From: Schlegelella_A sp963778525
GTDB taxonomy: Bacteria > Pseudomonadota > Gammaproteobacteria > Burkholderiales > Burkholderiaceae_C
Length of the DNA stretch: 64,000 bases
NCBI GenBank assembly: GCA_963778525.1
Contig: CAVZUJ010000001.1
Coordinates: 1-64,000, forward strand
Reading direction: 5' to 3'
Part shown: piece after piece, positions 24,831 to 33,589 of the stretch
Position numbering within the stretch: position 1 is the stretch's first letter
Layout: every line of letters starts with the position of its first letter
Notes under the pieces: generated by a model
Seen by the model: the letters and a program-made list of their open reading frames with translations, nothing else
Databases searched by the model: none
Told to the model about the DNA's origin: nothing
Position numbers and translations under genes: made by a program

Positions 24831-25445
24831 GTGGTGGAATGGTGCACGATCGGCTGGAAAGCGAGGCTGGGTGCTGCACTTGACAGGACGCCCTCCCCGC
24901 CAGGAAGCTCCCCGAAGATCGGCGCAGCCTTCGCCGCGCTTCTCTGCCTCGCATGGCCCATCCATGCCGCGGCATTCACCTTCAGCGACGGCACCGAAGC
25001 GTCTTGCACGACACAAGAAGGCGTCGCCGCCGAGCGCTTTCACCCGGCCGACGATCCGACGGCGCCCGCCGGCTACGTCGGTTTCACGCATCTGGACGCC
25101 GGCAGCGGCTGGGTCATCGACTGGAACATGTTGATGCTGTCGAGCGTGCCTGCCGTCGAGCACGACTTTGTCTTCTTCCACGAGTGCGCGCATGCGAAAA
25201 CCCGCAGCTTCGATGAGCTTCAGGCCAACTGCCTCGGCCTGCTCGACATGCGCGCCGCAGGCCGCGCCGGCAAGGCCGTCGAAGCCAGGCTGGCGGCCTA
25301 TCACCAGCGCCTGGGCTACATGGGGCCGCAATACGGTCTGAGCCGCGACTTCTGGGCGCGCACCGTCGCCTGCGCGAACCGCTCTGGCGTCGCTGGCGCC
25401 GGGACACGCTCGTTGGTCGCCCCCCACGCGCAACCATCGCCCTGA
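24831..25445 (+). CDS. Exported protein with HExxH zinc-protease-like motif
   Basis: A frame of 204 codons. A hydrophobic signal (IGAAFAALLCLAWPIHAAA) is at residues 30-48, so the true start may be later than the GTG at 24831. The mature part has FVFFHECAHAKTRSFDELQA: an HExxH motif with a possible third ligand Glu ten residues on, as in gluzincin proteases, but the whole domain is only about 150 residues. No family is recognised. It lies between senB and the FAD enzyme gene on the same strand, 159 bp and 16 bp away. Confidence 0.6.
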   Translation: MVEWCTIGWKARLGAALDRTPSPPGSSPKIGAAFAALLCLAWPIHAAAFTFSDGTEASCTTQEGVAAERFHPADDPTAPAGYVGFTHLDAGSGWVIDWNMLMLSSVPAVEHDFVFFHECAHAKTRSFDELQANCLGLLDMRAAGRAGKAVEARLAAYHQRLGYMGPQYGLSRDFWARTVACANRSGVAGAGTRSLVAPHAQPSP

Positions 25446-25461
25446 CGACGAAGGGCCAGGC

Positions 25462-26580
25462 TTGGAGCGAGTCGACGCGGTGGTGGTCGGCGCCGGCGCG
25501 ATCGGCCTGGCGGTGGCGCGCAAGCTGGCCTTGCGCGGCCTGGAGACGATCGTGCTCGAGGCCGAGTCGGGCATCGGCAACGGCATCAGCTCGCGCAACA
25601 GCGAGGTGATCCACGCCGGTCTGTACGACACGCCGACGTCCCTGAAGGCGCGCCTCTGCGTCGCCGGCCGCGAGGCGCTCTATCCGTATTGCGAATCGCA
25701 TGGCGTCGGCCATCGTCGCTGCGGCAAGCTCGTCGTCGCCGCGACCTCGGCGCAGATCGAGACCCTGCGCTCGATCGAGCGGCGCGCCATCGCCAATGGC
25801 GTCCAGGGCCTGCGCTGGCTCAGTGGCGCCGAGGCCCGAGCGCTCGAGCCCGCGCTGCAGGGCGAGGCAGCCCTGCTCTCGACCGCGACCGGCATCGTCG
25901 ACAGTCACGCCCTGATGCTGGCCTACCTCGGTGATCTCGAGCGAGCCGGTGGCGCGCTGGTGCTGCGCGCGCCGCTCGAGCGAGCGGTCGCGGAGCGCAG
26001 CGGATTCGTGCTGGAGGTCGGCGGGGCCGAGCCCAGCGAGCTCGCGACCAAGGTGCTCGTCAACAGCGCCGGACTGCACGCGCAGGCCGTGGCGAGGCGG
26101 ATCGTCGGCCTCGACCCGGCGCACGTTCCGCCAGCCCACTATGCCAAGGGCAACTACTACGCCCTGCCCGGCCGCTCGCCGTTCACGCGGCTGATCTATC
26201 CCGTGCCGGAGCCCGGTGGCCTGGGTGTGCATCTGACGCTCGACCTCGCCGCTCAGGCCCGCTTCGGCCCCGACGTGCAGTGGCTGAGCGCCGAGTCCCC
26301 GGAGGACATCGACTACGCCGTCGATCCCGCACGCAGCGCCCTCTTCTACGCCGCGATCCGCCGCTACTGGCCGGGGCTCCCGAACGAATCGCTGACTCCC
26401 GCCTACAGCGGCGTCCGGCCGAAGCTGCAAGGTCCCGGCGAGCCACCGAGCGACTTCATGCTGCAGGGGCCGGCAGCGCATGGCGTCGCTGGCCTGATGA
26501 ACCTGTTCGGCATCGAATCGCCGGGCTTGACCGCAAGTCTGGCGATCGCTTGCGAAGTGGCGCGCCGGCTCGATCTTTGA
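25462..26580 (+). CDS. FAD-dependent 2-hydroxyacid oxidoreductase (LhgO/L2HGDH-like)
   Basis: A 372-residue flavoenzyme of the DAO superfamily. Dinucleotide-binding motif at the N-terminus (VVVGAGAIGLAVARKLALRG, then VLEAE). The pieces ISSRNSEVIHAGLYD, LVNSAGLHAQAVA and HYAKGNYYAL match L-2-hydroxyglutarate oxidase-like enzymes. Ends with a substrate/FAD segment GLMNLFGIESPGLTASLAIA. It precedes genes for a tartrate dehydrogenase-like enzyme and an IlvD/Edd dehydratase, which suggests a hydroxy- or sugar-acid route; the precise substrate is not known. Confidence 0.82.
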   Translation: MERVDAVVVGAGAIGLAVARKLALRGLETIVLEAESGIGNGISSRNSEVIHAGLYDTPTSLKARLCVAGREALYPYCESHGVGHRRCGKLVVAATSAQIETLRSIERRAIANGVQGLRWLSGAEARALEPALQGEAALLSTATGIVDSHALMLAYLGDLERAGGALVLRAPLERAVAERSGFVLEVGGAEPSELATKVLVNSAGLHAQAVARRIVGLDPAHVPPAHYAKGNYYALPGRSPFTRLIYPVPEPGGLGVHLTLDLAAQARFGPDVQWLSAESPEDIDYAVDPARSALFYAAIRRYWPGLPNESLTPAYSGVRPKLQGPGEPPSDFMLQGPAAHGVAGLMNLFGIESPGLTASLAIACEVARRLDL

Positions 26581-26636
26581 GTCTCGCGCCGGCGCTCGAT
26601 AGACTCCCGCTTCAAGCGCAAACGACGAGACCCGGC

Positions 26637-27725
26637 ATGAAGACGTATCGCATCGCCACGATTCCAGGCGACGGCATCGGCAAGGAGGTGGTGCCGGCGG
26701 GCCGCCGGCTGCTCGAGGCCCTGGCGGCCACGAGCAGCACCTTTCGCTTCGAGTTCGAGAACTTCGACTGGGGCGGCGACTGGTTTCGCGCCCACGGCGT
26801 GATGATGCCGGACGACGGCCTCGATGCCCTGCGCGACAAGGATGCGATCCTGTTCGGCTCCGCCGGCGACCCGCACATTCCCGACCACGTCACGCTCTGG
26901 GGCCTGCGCCTGAAGATCTGCCAGGGCTTCGATCAGTACGCCAACGTGCGGCCGACGCGGATCCTGCCGGGCATCGACGCGCCCTTGAAGCGCTGCGGTC
27001 CGGGCGACCTGAACTGGGTCATCGTGCGCGAGAACTCCGAAGGCGAGTACGCAGGCGTCGGCGGCCGCGTGCACCAGGGCCATCCGATCGAAGCGGCGAC
27101 CGACGTCTCGATCATGACGAGAGCCGGCGTCGAGCGGATCATGCGATTTGCCTTTCGCCTGGCGCGGTCGCGCCCGCGCAAGCTGCTGACCGTCGTGACG
27201 AAGAGCAACGCCCAGCGCCACGCGATGGTGATGTGGGACGAGATCGCGCTGCAGGTGGCCCAGGAATTCCCCGACGTCACCTGGGACAAGGAGCTGGTCG
27301 ACGCCGCGACCGCGCGCATGGTCAACCGGCCGGCCTCGCTCGACACGCTGGTGGCGACCAACCTGCACGCCGACATCCTGAGCGACCTCGCCGCCGCCCT
27401 CGCCGGCAGCCTCGGCATCGCACCCACCGGCAACATCGATCCGGAGCGCCGCTATCCCTCGATGTTCGAGCCGATCCACGGCTCTGCCTTCGACATCATG
27501 GGCCAGGGCCTGGCCAACCCGATCGGCACCTTCTGGTCGGTCTCGATGATGCTGGAGCATCTGGGCGAAGCTGCCGCCGCCGCGCGCGTCATGCAGGCCA
27601 TCGAACGGATCACGTCGAACCCGGCGCTGCATACGCGCGACCTCGGCGGAACAGCGACGACCGCCGCGGTGACCGACGCGGTCTGCAGCCTGCTGGCCGC
27701 AGCAGGTCAACGCGAGGCCGCGTGA
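26637..27725 (+). CDS. Tartrate dehydrogenase-like NAD-dependent decarboxylating enzyme
   Basis: A 362-residue member of the isocitrate/isopropylmalate dehydrogenase family, closest in pattern to tartrate dehydrogenase/D-malate decarboxylating enzymes. N-terminus ATIPGDGIGKEVVPAG, substrate region VRPTRILPGIDAPLK and VIVRENSEGEYAGVGGR, the lysine in VTKSNAQRHAMVMWDE, and the metal/NAD signature NLHADILSDLAAALAGSLGI. Translation starts at the ATG at 26637, 56 bp after the FAD enzyme. Same operon as the flanking catabolic genes. Confidence 0.85.
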   Translation: MKTYRIATIPGDGIGKEVVPAGRRLLEALAATSSTFRFEFENFDWGGDWFRAHGVMMPDDGLDALRDKDAILFGSAGDPHIPDHVTLWGLRLKICQGFDQYANVRPTRILPGIDAPLKRCGPGDLNWVIVRENSEGEYAGVGGRVHQGHPIEAATDVSIMTRAGVERIMRFAFRLARSRPRKLLTVVTKSNAQRHAMVMWDEIALQVAQEFPDVTWDKELVDAATARMVNRPASLDTLVATNLHADILSDLAAALAGSLGIAPTGNIDPERRYPSMFEPIHGSAFDIMGQGLANPIGTFWSVSMMLEHLGEAAAAARVMQAIERITSNPALHTRDLGGTATTAAVTDAVCSLLAAAGQREAA

Positions 27726-27758
27726 GGCCGACCGCGCCCGCGCGCCGCACCAGCGAGG

Positions 27759-29519
27759 ATGGGCATGTCGTCATCGGATGATTCGAAAGACAAGCCCGCC
27801 GACGCCTCGGGCATGCGCAAGGGCTTGACGAGCTACGGTGACCAGGGCTTCTCGCTGTTCCTGCGCAAGGCCTTCATCAAGGGCGCCGGCTTCACCGATG
27901 CGGCGCTCGACCGCCCGGTGATCGCGATTGCCGACACCGGCAGCGACTACAACCCCTGCCACGGCAACGCGCCGCAACTGGTGGAGGCGGTCAAGCGCGG
28001 CGTCATGCTCGCGGGCGGCTTGCCGATGGCGTTCCCGACGATCTCGCTGCATGAGAGCTTCGCGGCGCCGACGAGCATGTTCCTGCGCAACCTCATGGCG
28101 ATCGACACCGAGGAGATGATCCGCGCCCAGCCGATGGACGCGGTCGTCCTCATCGGCGGCTGCGACAAGACGGTGCCGGCCCAGCTCATGGGCGCGGCCT
28201 CGGCCAACATCCCGGCCATCCAGCTGATCACCGGCTCCATGCTCACCGGCTCGCATCGCGGCGAACGGGTCGGCGCGTGCACCGATTGCCGGCGCTACTG
28301 GGGCAAGTTCCGCGCGGGCGAAATCGATGGCGAGGAGATCGCCGACGTCAACGACCAGCTCGTGGCGAGCGTCGGCACCTGCTCGGTGATGGGCACCGCC
28401 AGCACGATGGCCTGCATCGCCGAAGCGCTCGGCATGACGATGCCTGGCGGCGCCTCGCCGCCGGCGGTGACGGCCGATCGCATCCGGATCGCCGAGCAGA
28501 CCGGCGCTCAGGCGGTGCAGATGGCCCGGTCGGGCTTGACGATCGACAAGGTGCTGACCGCCGCGGCGTTCGAGAACGCGATGCGGGTGCTGCTGGCGAT
28601 CGGCGGCTCCACCAACGGCATCGTTCACCTCGCCGCGATTGCCGGCCGGGTCGGCCTCGAGATCGACCTGAAGGCGCTCGATCGCATGGGTCGCGACACC
28701 CCGGTGCTGGTCGACCTGAAGCCCTCGGGCCAGCACTACATGGAGGACTTCCATCGTGCCGGCGGCATGGCGACGCTGCTGCGCGAGCTCAAGCCCCTGC
28801 TTCACCTCGAGGCCATGACCGTCACCGGCCGAACGCTCGGCGAAGAGATCGAGCGCTCCGGCCCGGGCTTCGCGCAGGACGTCGTGCGCAGTGCTGCCAA
28901 CCCGATCTATCCGCAGGGCGGGATCGCCGTGCTGCAGGGCAACCTCGCACCGGGCGGCGCGATCATCAAGCAGTCGGCGGCCGACCCGGCGCTGATGGAG
29001 CACGAGGGCCGCGCCGTCGTCTTCGAGAACGCCCAGGATCTGCTCGAGCGCATCGACTCGCCCGACCTCGACGTCACGGCCGACGACATCCTGGTCCTGA
29101 AGAACATCGGCCCGAAGGGCGCGCCCGGCATGCCGGAGGCGGGCTACATCCCGATCCCGCTGAAGCTGGCCCGCAGCGGCGTCAAGGACATCGTGCGCAT
29201 CTCCGACGGGCGCATGAGCGGCACTGCATTCGGCACCATCGTCCTGCACGTCACGCCGGAGTCGGCCGTGGGCGGCCCCCTGGCTCATGTCCGCAACGGC
29301 GATCGCATCCGGCTGAGCGTCAGGAACCGGGAGATCGCCCTGCTGATCTCCGACGAGGAGCTGGCCGAACGCGCCCGGCGCCAGCCGGTCGCCGAGCCCA
29401 GCGCCGAACGTGGCTACCGAAAGCTCTTCCTGCAGACGGTGACGCAGGCCGACCAGGGTGTCGACTTCGACTTCATGCGCGCAGCCGTGATGACGGGAAA
29501 AGTGCCGCGCACGCCCTGA
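27759..29519 (+). CDS. IlvD/Edd-family dehydratase
   Basis: A 586-residue iron-sulfur dehydratase for dihydroxy acids or sugar acids. Cluster cysteines are in GSDYNPCHGNAP, GGCDKTVPAQLMG and VGTCSVMGTASTM; the C-terminal ISDGRMSGTAFGTIVLHVTP holds the catalytic serine region. In this position next to a tartrate dehydrogenase-like gene it is more likely a sugar-acid dehydratase than the biosynthetic IlvD, which is an inference. Starts at ATG 27759 or, two codons later, 27765. Full length and uninterrupted. Confidence 0.88.
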   Translation: MGMSSSDDSKDKPADASGMRKGLTSYGDQGFSLFLRKAFIKGAGFTDAALDRPVIAIADTGSDYNPCHGNAPQLVEAVKRGVMLAGGLPMAFPTISLHESFAAPTSMFLRNLMAIDTEEMIRAQPMDAVVLIGGCDKTVPAQLMGAASANIPAIQLITGSMLTGSHRGERVGACTDCRRYWGKFRAGEIDGEEIADVNDQLVASVGTCSVMGTASTMACIAEALGMTMPGGASPPAVTADRIRIAEQTGAQAVQMARSGLTIDKVLTAAAFENAMRVLLAIGGSTNGIVHLAAIAGRVGLEIDLKALDRMGRDTPVLVDLKPSGQHYMEDFHRAGGMATLLRELKPLLHLEAMTVTGRTLGEEIERSGPGFAQDVVRSAANPIYPQGGIAVLQGNLAPGGAIIKQSAADPALMEHEGRAVVFENAQDLLERIDSPDLDVTADDILVLKNIGPKGAPGMPEAGYIPIPLKLARSGVKDIVRISDGRMSGTAFGTIVLHVTPESAVGGPLAHVRNGDRIRLSVRNREIALLISDEELAERARRQPVAEPSAERGYRKLFLQTVTQADQGVDFDFMRAAVMTGKVPRTP

Positions 29520-29537
29520 ACGGGCGGCGCGCCCGGG

Positions 29538-30185
29538 TCAGTGGGCCGGCCAGAGCTTCTTCAGTCGTGCCAGGTCGTCGTCGTACAGCTTTTCGGTGCG
29601 CACGGCGTCGGCCTCGCGATCCAGCAGCACTTCCTTCTCGGATGCGAGCGCGGCATCGCTCGAATCGATGGCCGACTTGAGCTTGGCCGGCAAGGCCTTT
29701 CCGGCGTAGAGCCCGGCCTCGCCCTGCAGCTTCTTGCGATCGGCCGTGAGCTGGGCGATGCGCGACTCGGCCTCGTGGATGGAGGCGTGCAGGCTGTCGG
29801 ACGATTCCCTGCGGGCTTCGTCGAACCTGTGCTCGTTCGGGTAGCGGGTCAGCAGCAGGCGATCGCGGCGAGCTTCCAGGGCCCGGGTCGTGTCGGCCGC
29901 CGATTCCTGCTGCAGCTTGGCGTCGGCGGCGGCACGCTCCTCTTCGGTTTGAGGCGGCGGCATGAGGCGGTAGGGCGAGCCGTCCGGGTTGAATATCCGC
30001 TGCTCGCCGTCACAGTGGGCGATCGGCCGATCCGAAGTGATCAACTTGCCGTCCGACATGCACGAGTAGCGCAAGGGCCGCGCTCCTTGCGCGCACACGG
30101 CGCTCGCGAGAACGGCAAGCGCCGCCGCAGCGAGCCCGCGCGAGACGCCGCTGCAGGCTCTGTGGAAGCACGATCGCTCGACCAT
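29538..30185 (-). CDS. DUF4124-containing exported protein with coiled coil
   Basis: A 215-residue protein with a signal peptide (GLAAAALAVLASAVCAQG), a DUF4124 domain (LRYSCMSDGKLITSDRPIAH, CDGEQRIFNPDGSPYR) and a long charged helical region (AESRIAQLTADRKKLQGEAG) that is probably coiled coil. DUF4124 proteins are common in beta- and gammaproteobacteria and their function is unknown. The start at 30185 (MVERSCFHR) is chosen over 30284 for its fit to a signal peptide. Convergent with the dehydratase gene. Confidence 0.75.
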   Translation of the reverse strand: MVERSCFHRACSGVSRGLAAAALAVLASAVCAQGARPLRYSCMSDGKLITSDRPIAHCDGEQRIFNPDGSPYRLMPPPQTEEERAAADAKLQQESAADTTRALEARRDRLLLTRYPNEHRFDEARRESSDSLHASIHEAESRIAQLTADRKKLQGEAGLYAGKALPAKLKSAIDSSDAALASEKEVLLDREADAVRTEKLYDDDLARLKKLWPAH

Positions 30186-30266
30186 GCGGCATGCTAGCGC
30201 CTGGCATGGTGGGCGTGGCTGTCCGCCCGATGGCCAGATCCGCAAGAAGATGACGCACGTCACGCG

Positions 30267-30467
30267 ATGAAAAGATTCAATCACCGCACTCAGGTCGCGA
30301 TCGCCATCGCGCTGTGCATGGTCGCCGGCGCTGCCGTGGCCGCACTGGCACTGCTGATGTTCGATTCTCGGATCGCGCCGCTGCTGCCGGCAGCTCTTCT
30401 CGGTGCCCTCGCCGCGATGCTCGCGCTGCGCCGCGACCAGCGGCCCGAGGCGCCCCTCAGAAGCTGA
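30267..30467 (+). CDS. Small two-helix membrane protein
   Basis: A 66-residue protein: basic N-terminus MKRFNHRTQ, helix VAIAIALCMVAGAAVAALAL, a short loop DSRIAP, helix LLPAALLGALAAMLAL and a basic tail RRDQRPEAPLRS. Typical of tiny inner-membrane proteins of unknown role. Its end overlaps the end of the convergent outer-membrane protein gene by 11 bp. Called on the membrane pattern alone. Confidence 0.5.
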   Translation: MKRFNHRTQVAIAIALCMVAGAAVAALALLMFDSRIAPLLPAALLGALAAMLALRRDQRPEAPLRS

Positions 30468-31416
30468 CCGCCAGACCCACCGCCCAGCCGTGCAGGTTGG
30501 GGCCGAACTTGTAGCGCATGAGCAGGCGTGTGCGCGTGATCCAGACGTCGTGCGCGCTCGAATCGAGCTCGAGGCCGAAGCCGAGCGAATTCATTTGCGT
30601 CAGGCCGACGTCCCGCTCGTTGCCGAGGAAATGCGTCGTCGCGCCCTCGAAGACATAGCGCACCGGCCGGTCCCACACCGTGCCCCAGCCGGTGGGGATG
30701 CGCCGGCGCGCCCACAGACCGACACTCTCCGCCTTGGCGCTGCCCTGAACGCCGAGAGAGCTGTTGCCGTAGCTGCGCAGCGCGACGTTGGTGTAGCGGA
30801 TCTCGAGATCGTCGTCGGCCTCGGGGGCGAACTTCTCGTAGTCGAGCATCAAGGCGCCGCCTAGCCCGTAGGCCTTGAGCTTGCCGCCGTCGAGAAAAGC
30901 GAGGTCGGCCTTGGTGTTGTTGTTGATCCACCATTTGGCGAACTTGAGGTCGCTGGCGACGTAGCCGAGCGTGAAATTGAAGATCGGACGGACGACCCAG
31001 TTCTGGGCGAACGGGAAATCCCAGCCGATTCCGCCGGTGCCCGAAACCGCATTCCACTTGACCGGCGCCCGCCGGTCATCGGTGCCGTCGCTGGCGACGA
31101 ACACGGGGTCGTAGCGCGAATAGGCGGCGTTGCCCTCGAGGTACAGCGGCGTCTGCTTGCTCCAGGTGAAGCCGCCACCGAACTGCGTCATGGTCAGGTC
31201 GGTGCTCGACGCCGCAGCATTGTTGATGGCGAGCGAACTGGTGGTGACGTCGGGCGCCACGGTGTAGCTCATGACGCCGAGCACCCCGTTCGCGAGCTTC
31301 TGAACGTCGATGCCTTCAACGGCGTTGCCGCGGATCTGTGCGTGAGCAGCGGGGCACAGCAGCGATAGCGAGAGGCACAGCAGGCTGGCGAAAACGCCGC
31401 CGGCATCAAGGCGCAT
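30457..31416 (-). CDS. Outer-membrane beta-barrel protein
   Basis: A 319-residue exported protein. Signal peptide FASLLCLSLSLLCPAAHAQ, then alternating strands (DLTMTQFGGGFTWSKQTPLY, VRPIFNFTLGYVASDLKFAK, DVWITRTRLLMRYKFGPNLH) and a terminal GWAVGLAVSF ending in Phe, the barrel insertion signal. No specific family is recognised; a porin-like or autotransporter-barrel role is possible. The upstream frame is open back to 32319 inside the peptidase gene; the ATG at 31416 is chosen for the signal peptide. Confidence 0.72.
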   Translation of the reverse strand: MRLDAGGVFASLLCLSLSLLCPAAHAQIRGNAVEGIDVQKLANGVLGVMSYTVAPDVTTSSLAINNAAASSTDLTMTQFGGGFTWSKQTPLYLEGNAAYSRYDPVFVASDGTDDRRAPVKWNAVSGTGGIGWDFPFAQNWVVRPIFNFTLGYVASDLKFAKWWINNNTKADLAFLDGGKLKAYGLGGALMLDYEKFAPEADDDLEIRYTNVALRSYGNSSLGVQGSAKAESVGLWARRRIPTGWGTVWDRPVRYVFEGATTHFLGNERDVGLTQMNSLGFGLELDSSAHDVWITRTRLLMRYKFGPNLHGWAVGLAVSF

Positions 31417-31496
31417 GAGGCAGGCGTGCGAGGTGCATTTCGACAAGACGCCGACATGAGCCGCGTCGCCCCACGCGCACCGGCGCTCCTGCTCGT

Positions 31497-32990
31497 TCAG
31501 GTCTGAAGCCATGCCGCCAGGTCGCCATCGAGCTGGGCCAGGTCGGCCTGCCGGGTGTACATCATGTGCCCGGCGTCGTAGTAGCGATGCTGAACACGGG
31601 CGAGCACCTCGGCGGGCGCATCGAGCTGCGCCAGCGACCAGTCGCTCGCGCTGTAAGGCGTGCCGAGGTCGTAGCGGCCGCTGGCGACGAAGACCTTGAG
31701 GTGCGGATTGCGGCGCAATGCGCGCGCCAGATCGGGGCTGGTGCAGGCAAAGCTGTTGCCTTGGGCATCGCCACGATTCCAGTTCCAGGCCTTGTGCGCG
31801 TCGTGCGAGAGCACCTCGTAGCGGGTCTCGGTGCTCATGCCGAGCTGTTCGCCGAAGTAGGCCATGGCCGCCATCGTGTAGGGCGAGGCGATGGCTTCGA
31901 TGCCGGGATCGAACTCCCACTCGCGCGTCCGGCTCGCGGCCATCGGGCCGGTCGCACGCGCCTCGAGCCGACCGACGATCCGGCCCTGCGGACGCATGGC
32001 CTCGAAGAAATACGTAGCGTCGCCGATGCGCAGGTTCTTCTCCTCGACCAGGGCCTGCGGCAACCCGGTCAGCTCGGCGATTCGCTTCGCGATCCGGGTG
32101 CGAGCCTTGTCGTGCATCCGTCTGCCGGCGAGCAATGCCGCGGCGTAGTCCTCGGCGACGAAGGCCTCGGCGGCTTGCCGCGCTGCCTGCGGCGACTTCG
32201 CGAGCGCGCCCTTCAGCAGTCCGTGATATTGCGAGACGTTGGCGAAGGCCGGAAGAAAGAGTGAATAGGGCAGGTCGTTCGCCGGCGCGAAAACGATGCT
32301 TTGCAGGTCCATCGCGCACGAAATCAGGATCAGCCCCGAGAGCGCGACGCCCGAGCTCTGCAGCTTGTCGGCGAGCGCAGCGCCGCGCGTCGTGCCGTAG
32401 CTTTCGCCGGCGAGATACACGGGCGAGCTCCAGCGTTTGTGCCGCGTCAGCCAGACGCGCATGACTTCGGTCAGCGCCGCGACGTCGCCATCGACCGAAA
32501 GCATCTTCTTGCGCGCCTCGACGCTCGCCGTCGTCGACCAGCCGGTGTGCGGCGGGTCGATGAAGACGAGGTCGAAGTAGCGAAACCAGGTATGCGGGTT
32601 GTCGGCAACGGCGAAAGGTGCCGTCGGCATGCTGCCGTCATCGGGCGTCGCCAGCCGCTTCGGACCGAGGGCACCCAGGTGCAGCCAGATCGACGCCGAG
32701 CCCGGGCCGCCGTTGAAGGCGAAGCAGACCGGGCGTGTCCGCGTGTCCGCGCCTTTCAGGACATAGCTGGTGGCCAGCACGGCGGCTTGCGGCTCGCCGA
32801 GGACGCCGTCGAATCCTTCCGCCACGACCGGCAGAAAAGCGGCGCTGACGTCGTACTCGAACGCTTGCCCGCCGAGCCTGATCGCGCCGCTGCTCTGGCT
32901 TGCTGCTTGCGCGACGAGCTTGTCGACGCGTTCGCGCATCTTCTTTTCGGTGTCCTTCTTGTCGCTGTCGGCTTGCGGCGAATCGGCCAT
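31497..32990 (-). CDS. Serine carboxypeptidase, peptidase S10 family
   Basis: A 497-residue alpha/beta-hydrolase peptidase. FAFNGGPGSASIWLHLGALG is the S10 oxyanion loop, the nucleophile serine is in LAGESYGTTRG (about residue 200), the acid Asp in ASGRYDLGTPY and the His in DAGHMMYTR near the end. No signal peptide is seen at the charged N-terminus (MADSPQADSDKKDTEKK), so a cytoplasmic location is likely, as for related bacterial members. Full length. Confidence 0.85.
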   Translation of the reverse strand: MADSPQADSDKKDTEKKMRERVDKLVAQAASQSSGAIRLGGQAFEYDVSAAFLPVVAEGFDGVLGEPQAAVLATSYVLKGADTRTRPVCFAFNGGPGSASIWLHLGALGPKRLATPDDGSMPTAPFAVADNPHTWFRYFDLVFIDPPHTGWSTTASVEARKKMLSVDGDVAALTEVMRVWLTRHKRWSSPVYLAGESYGTTRGAALADKLQSSGVALSGLILISCAMDLQSIVFAPANDLPYSLFLPAFANVSQYHGLLKGALAKSPQAARQAAEAFVAEDYAAALLAGRRMHDKARTRIAKRIAELTGLPQALVEEKNLRIGDATYFFEAMRPQGRIVGRLEARATGPMAASRTREWEFDPGIEAIASPYTMAAMAYFGEQLGMSTETRYEVLSHDAHKAWNWNRGDAQGNSFACTSPDLARALRRNPHLKVFVASGRYDLGTPYSASDWSLAQLDAPAEVLARVQHRYYDAGHMMYTRQADLAQLDGDLAAWLQT

Positions 32991-33205
32991 TCAAACTCCT
33001 CCCAATGAACGCGATGAGACGATTTTGCAGCGACTTCCCGGGCCTGTGTCGGACGGTTCCGCGACCTCTGTCGGACAAGCGCGCTATTGATGCTGCACTG
33101 GTGAAAACAGAGCCACGGCGTGTCAATAATTCCCCCCGCCACAAGGCAAATGAACGCGGCCAGCAGGATCGGCCGAGTCATCAACCGCTACGAAGGAAGA
33201 CACAC

Positions 33206-33499
33206 ATGAAGACCATTGCCACCCTCACTGCTGCCGTCCTCGCCACGGCATTCGCGTTCTCCGTCCAGGCCGCCGACGACGCCGCCAAGGCGCAGAAGGA
33301 GCAGGCCGAGAGCACCTACAAGATGTCCAAGAAGCAGGCCGCCGCCGACGAGAAGTCCGACAAGGCCCAGTGCAAGACCATGAGCGGCGATGCCGAGAAG
33401 CAGTGCAAGAAGGACGCCACCGCCAAGCACGACAAGACCGTGGCCGACGCCAAGGACGTCTATACGAAGGCGAAGGCCGACTACAAGGCCCAGAAGTAA
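33206..33499 (+). CDS. Small lysine-rich exported protein
   Basis: A 97-residue protein with a signal peptide (MKTIATLTAAVLATAFAFSV, cleavage after QA). The mature part is highly charged, Lys/Ala-rich and helical (DDAAKAQKEQAESTYK, KADYKAQK at the end) with two cysteines (QCKTMSGDAEKQCKK). Resembles abundant periplasmic Burkholderiales proteins of unknown function. A GAAGGAAG ribosome site precedes the ATG and a hairpin terminator follows about 50 bp after the stop. Confidence 0.65.
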   Translation: MKTIATLTAAVLATAFAFSVQAADDAAKAQKEQAESTYKMSKKQAAADEKSDKAQCKTMSGDAEKQCKKDATAKHDKTVADAKDVYTKAKADYKAQK

Positions 33500-33550
33500 G
33501 AGCCGGCCCGAGGCCCTCTCCTGCGGAGAAGGCTCGGTGAGCATGAAAAA

Positions 33551-33575
33551 GGGCGCCTTGCGGCGCCCTTTTTTT
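33551..33575. terminator. Bidirectional rho-independent terminator
   Basis: Seven-pair stem GGGCGCC / GGCGCCC (33551-33557 and 33562-33568) with loop TTGC, preceded by AAAAA and followed by eight T. It can end both the exported-protein transcript from the left and the binding-protein transcript from the right. Confidence 0.88.
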
Positions 33576-33589
33576 GTCCAGCGTGTCGC

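Noticed and set aside
25114..29288. Long minus-strand open frames opposite the FAD enzyme, tartrate dehydrogenase-like and dehydratase genes
   Set aside because: Arg/His/Gly-rich compositions typical of antisense shadows; the plus-strand genes have clear motifs.
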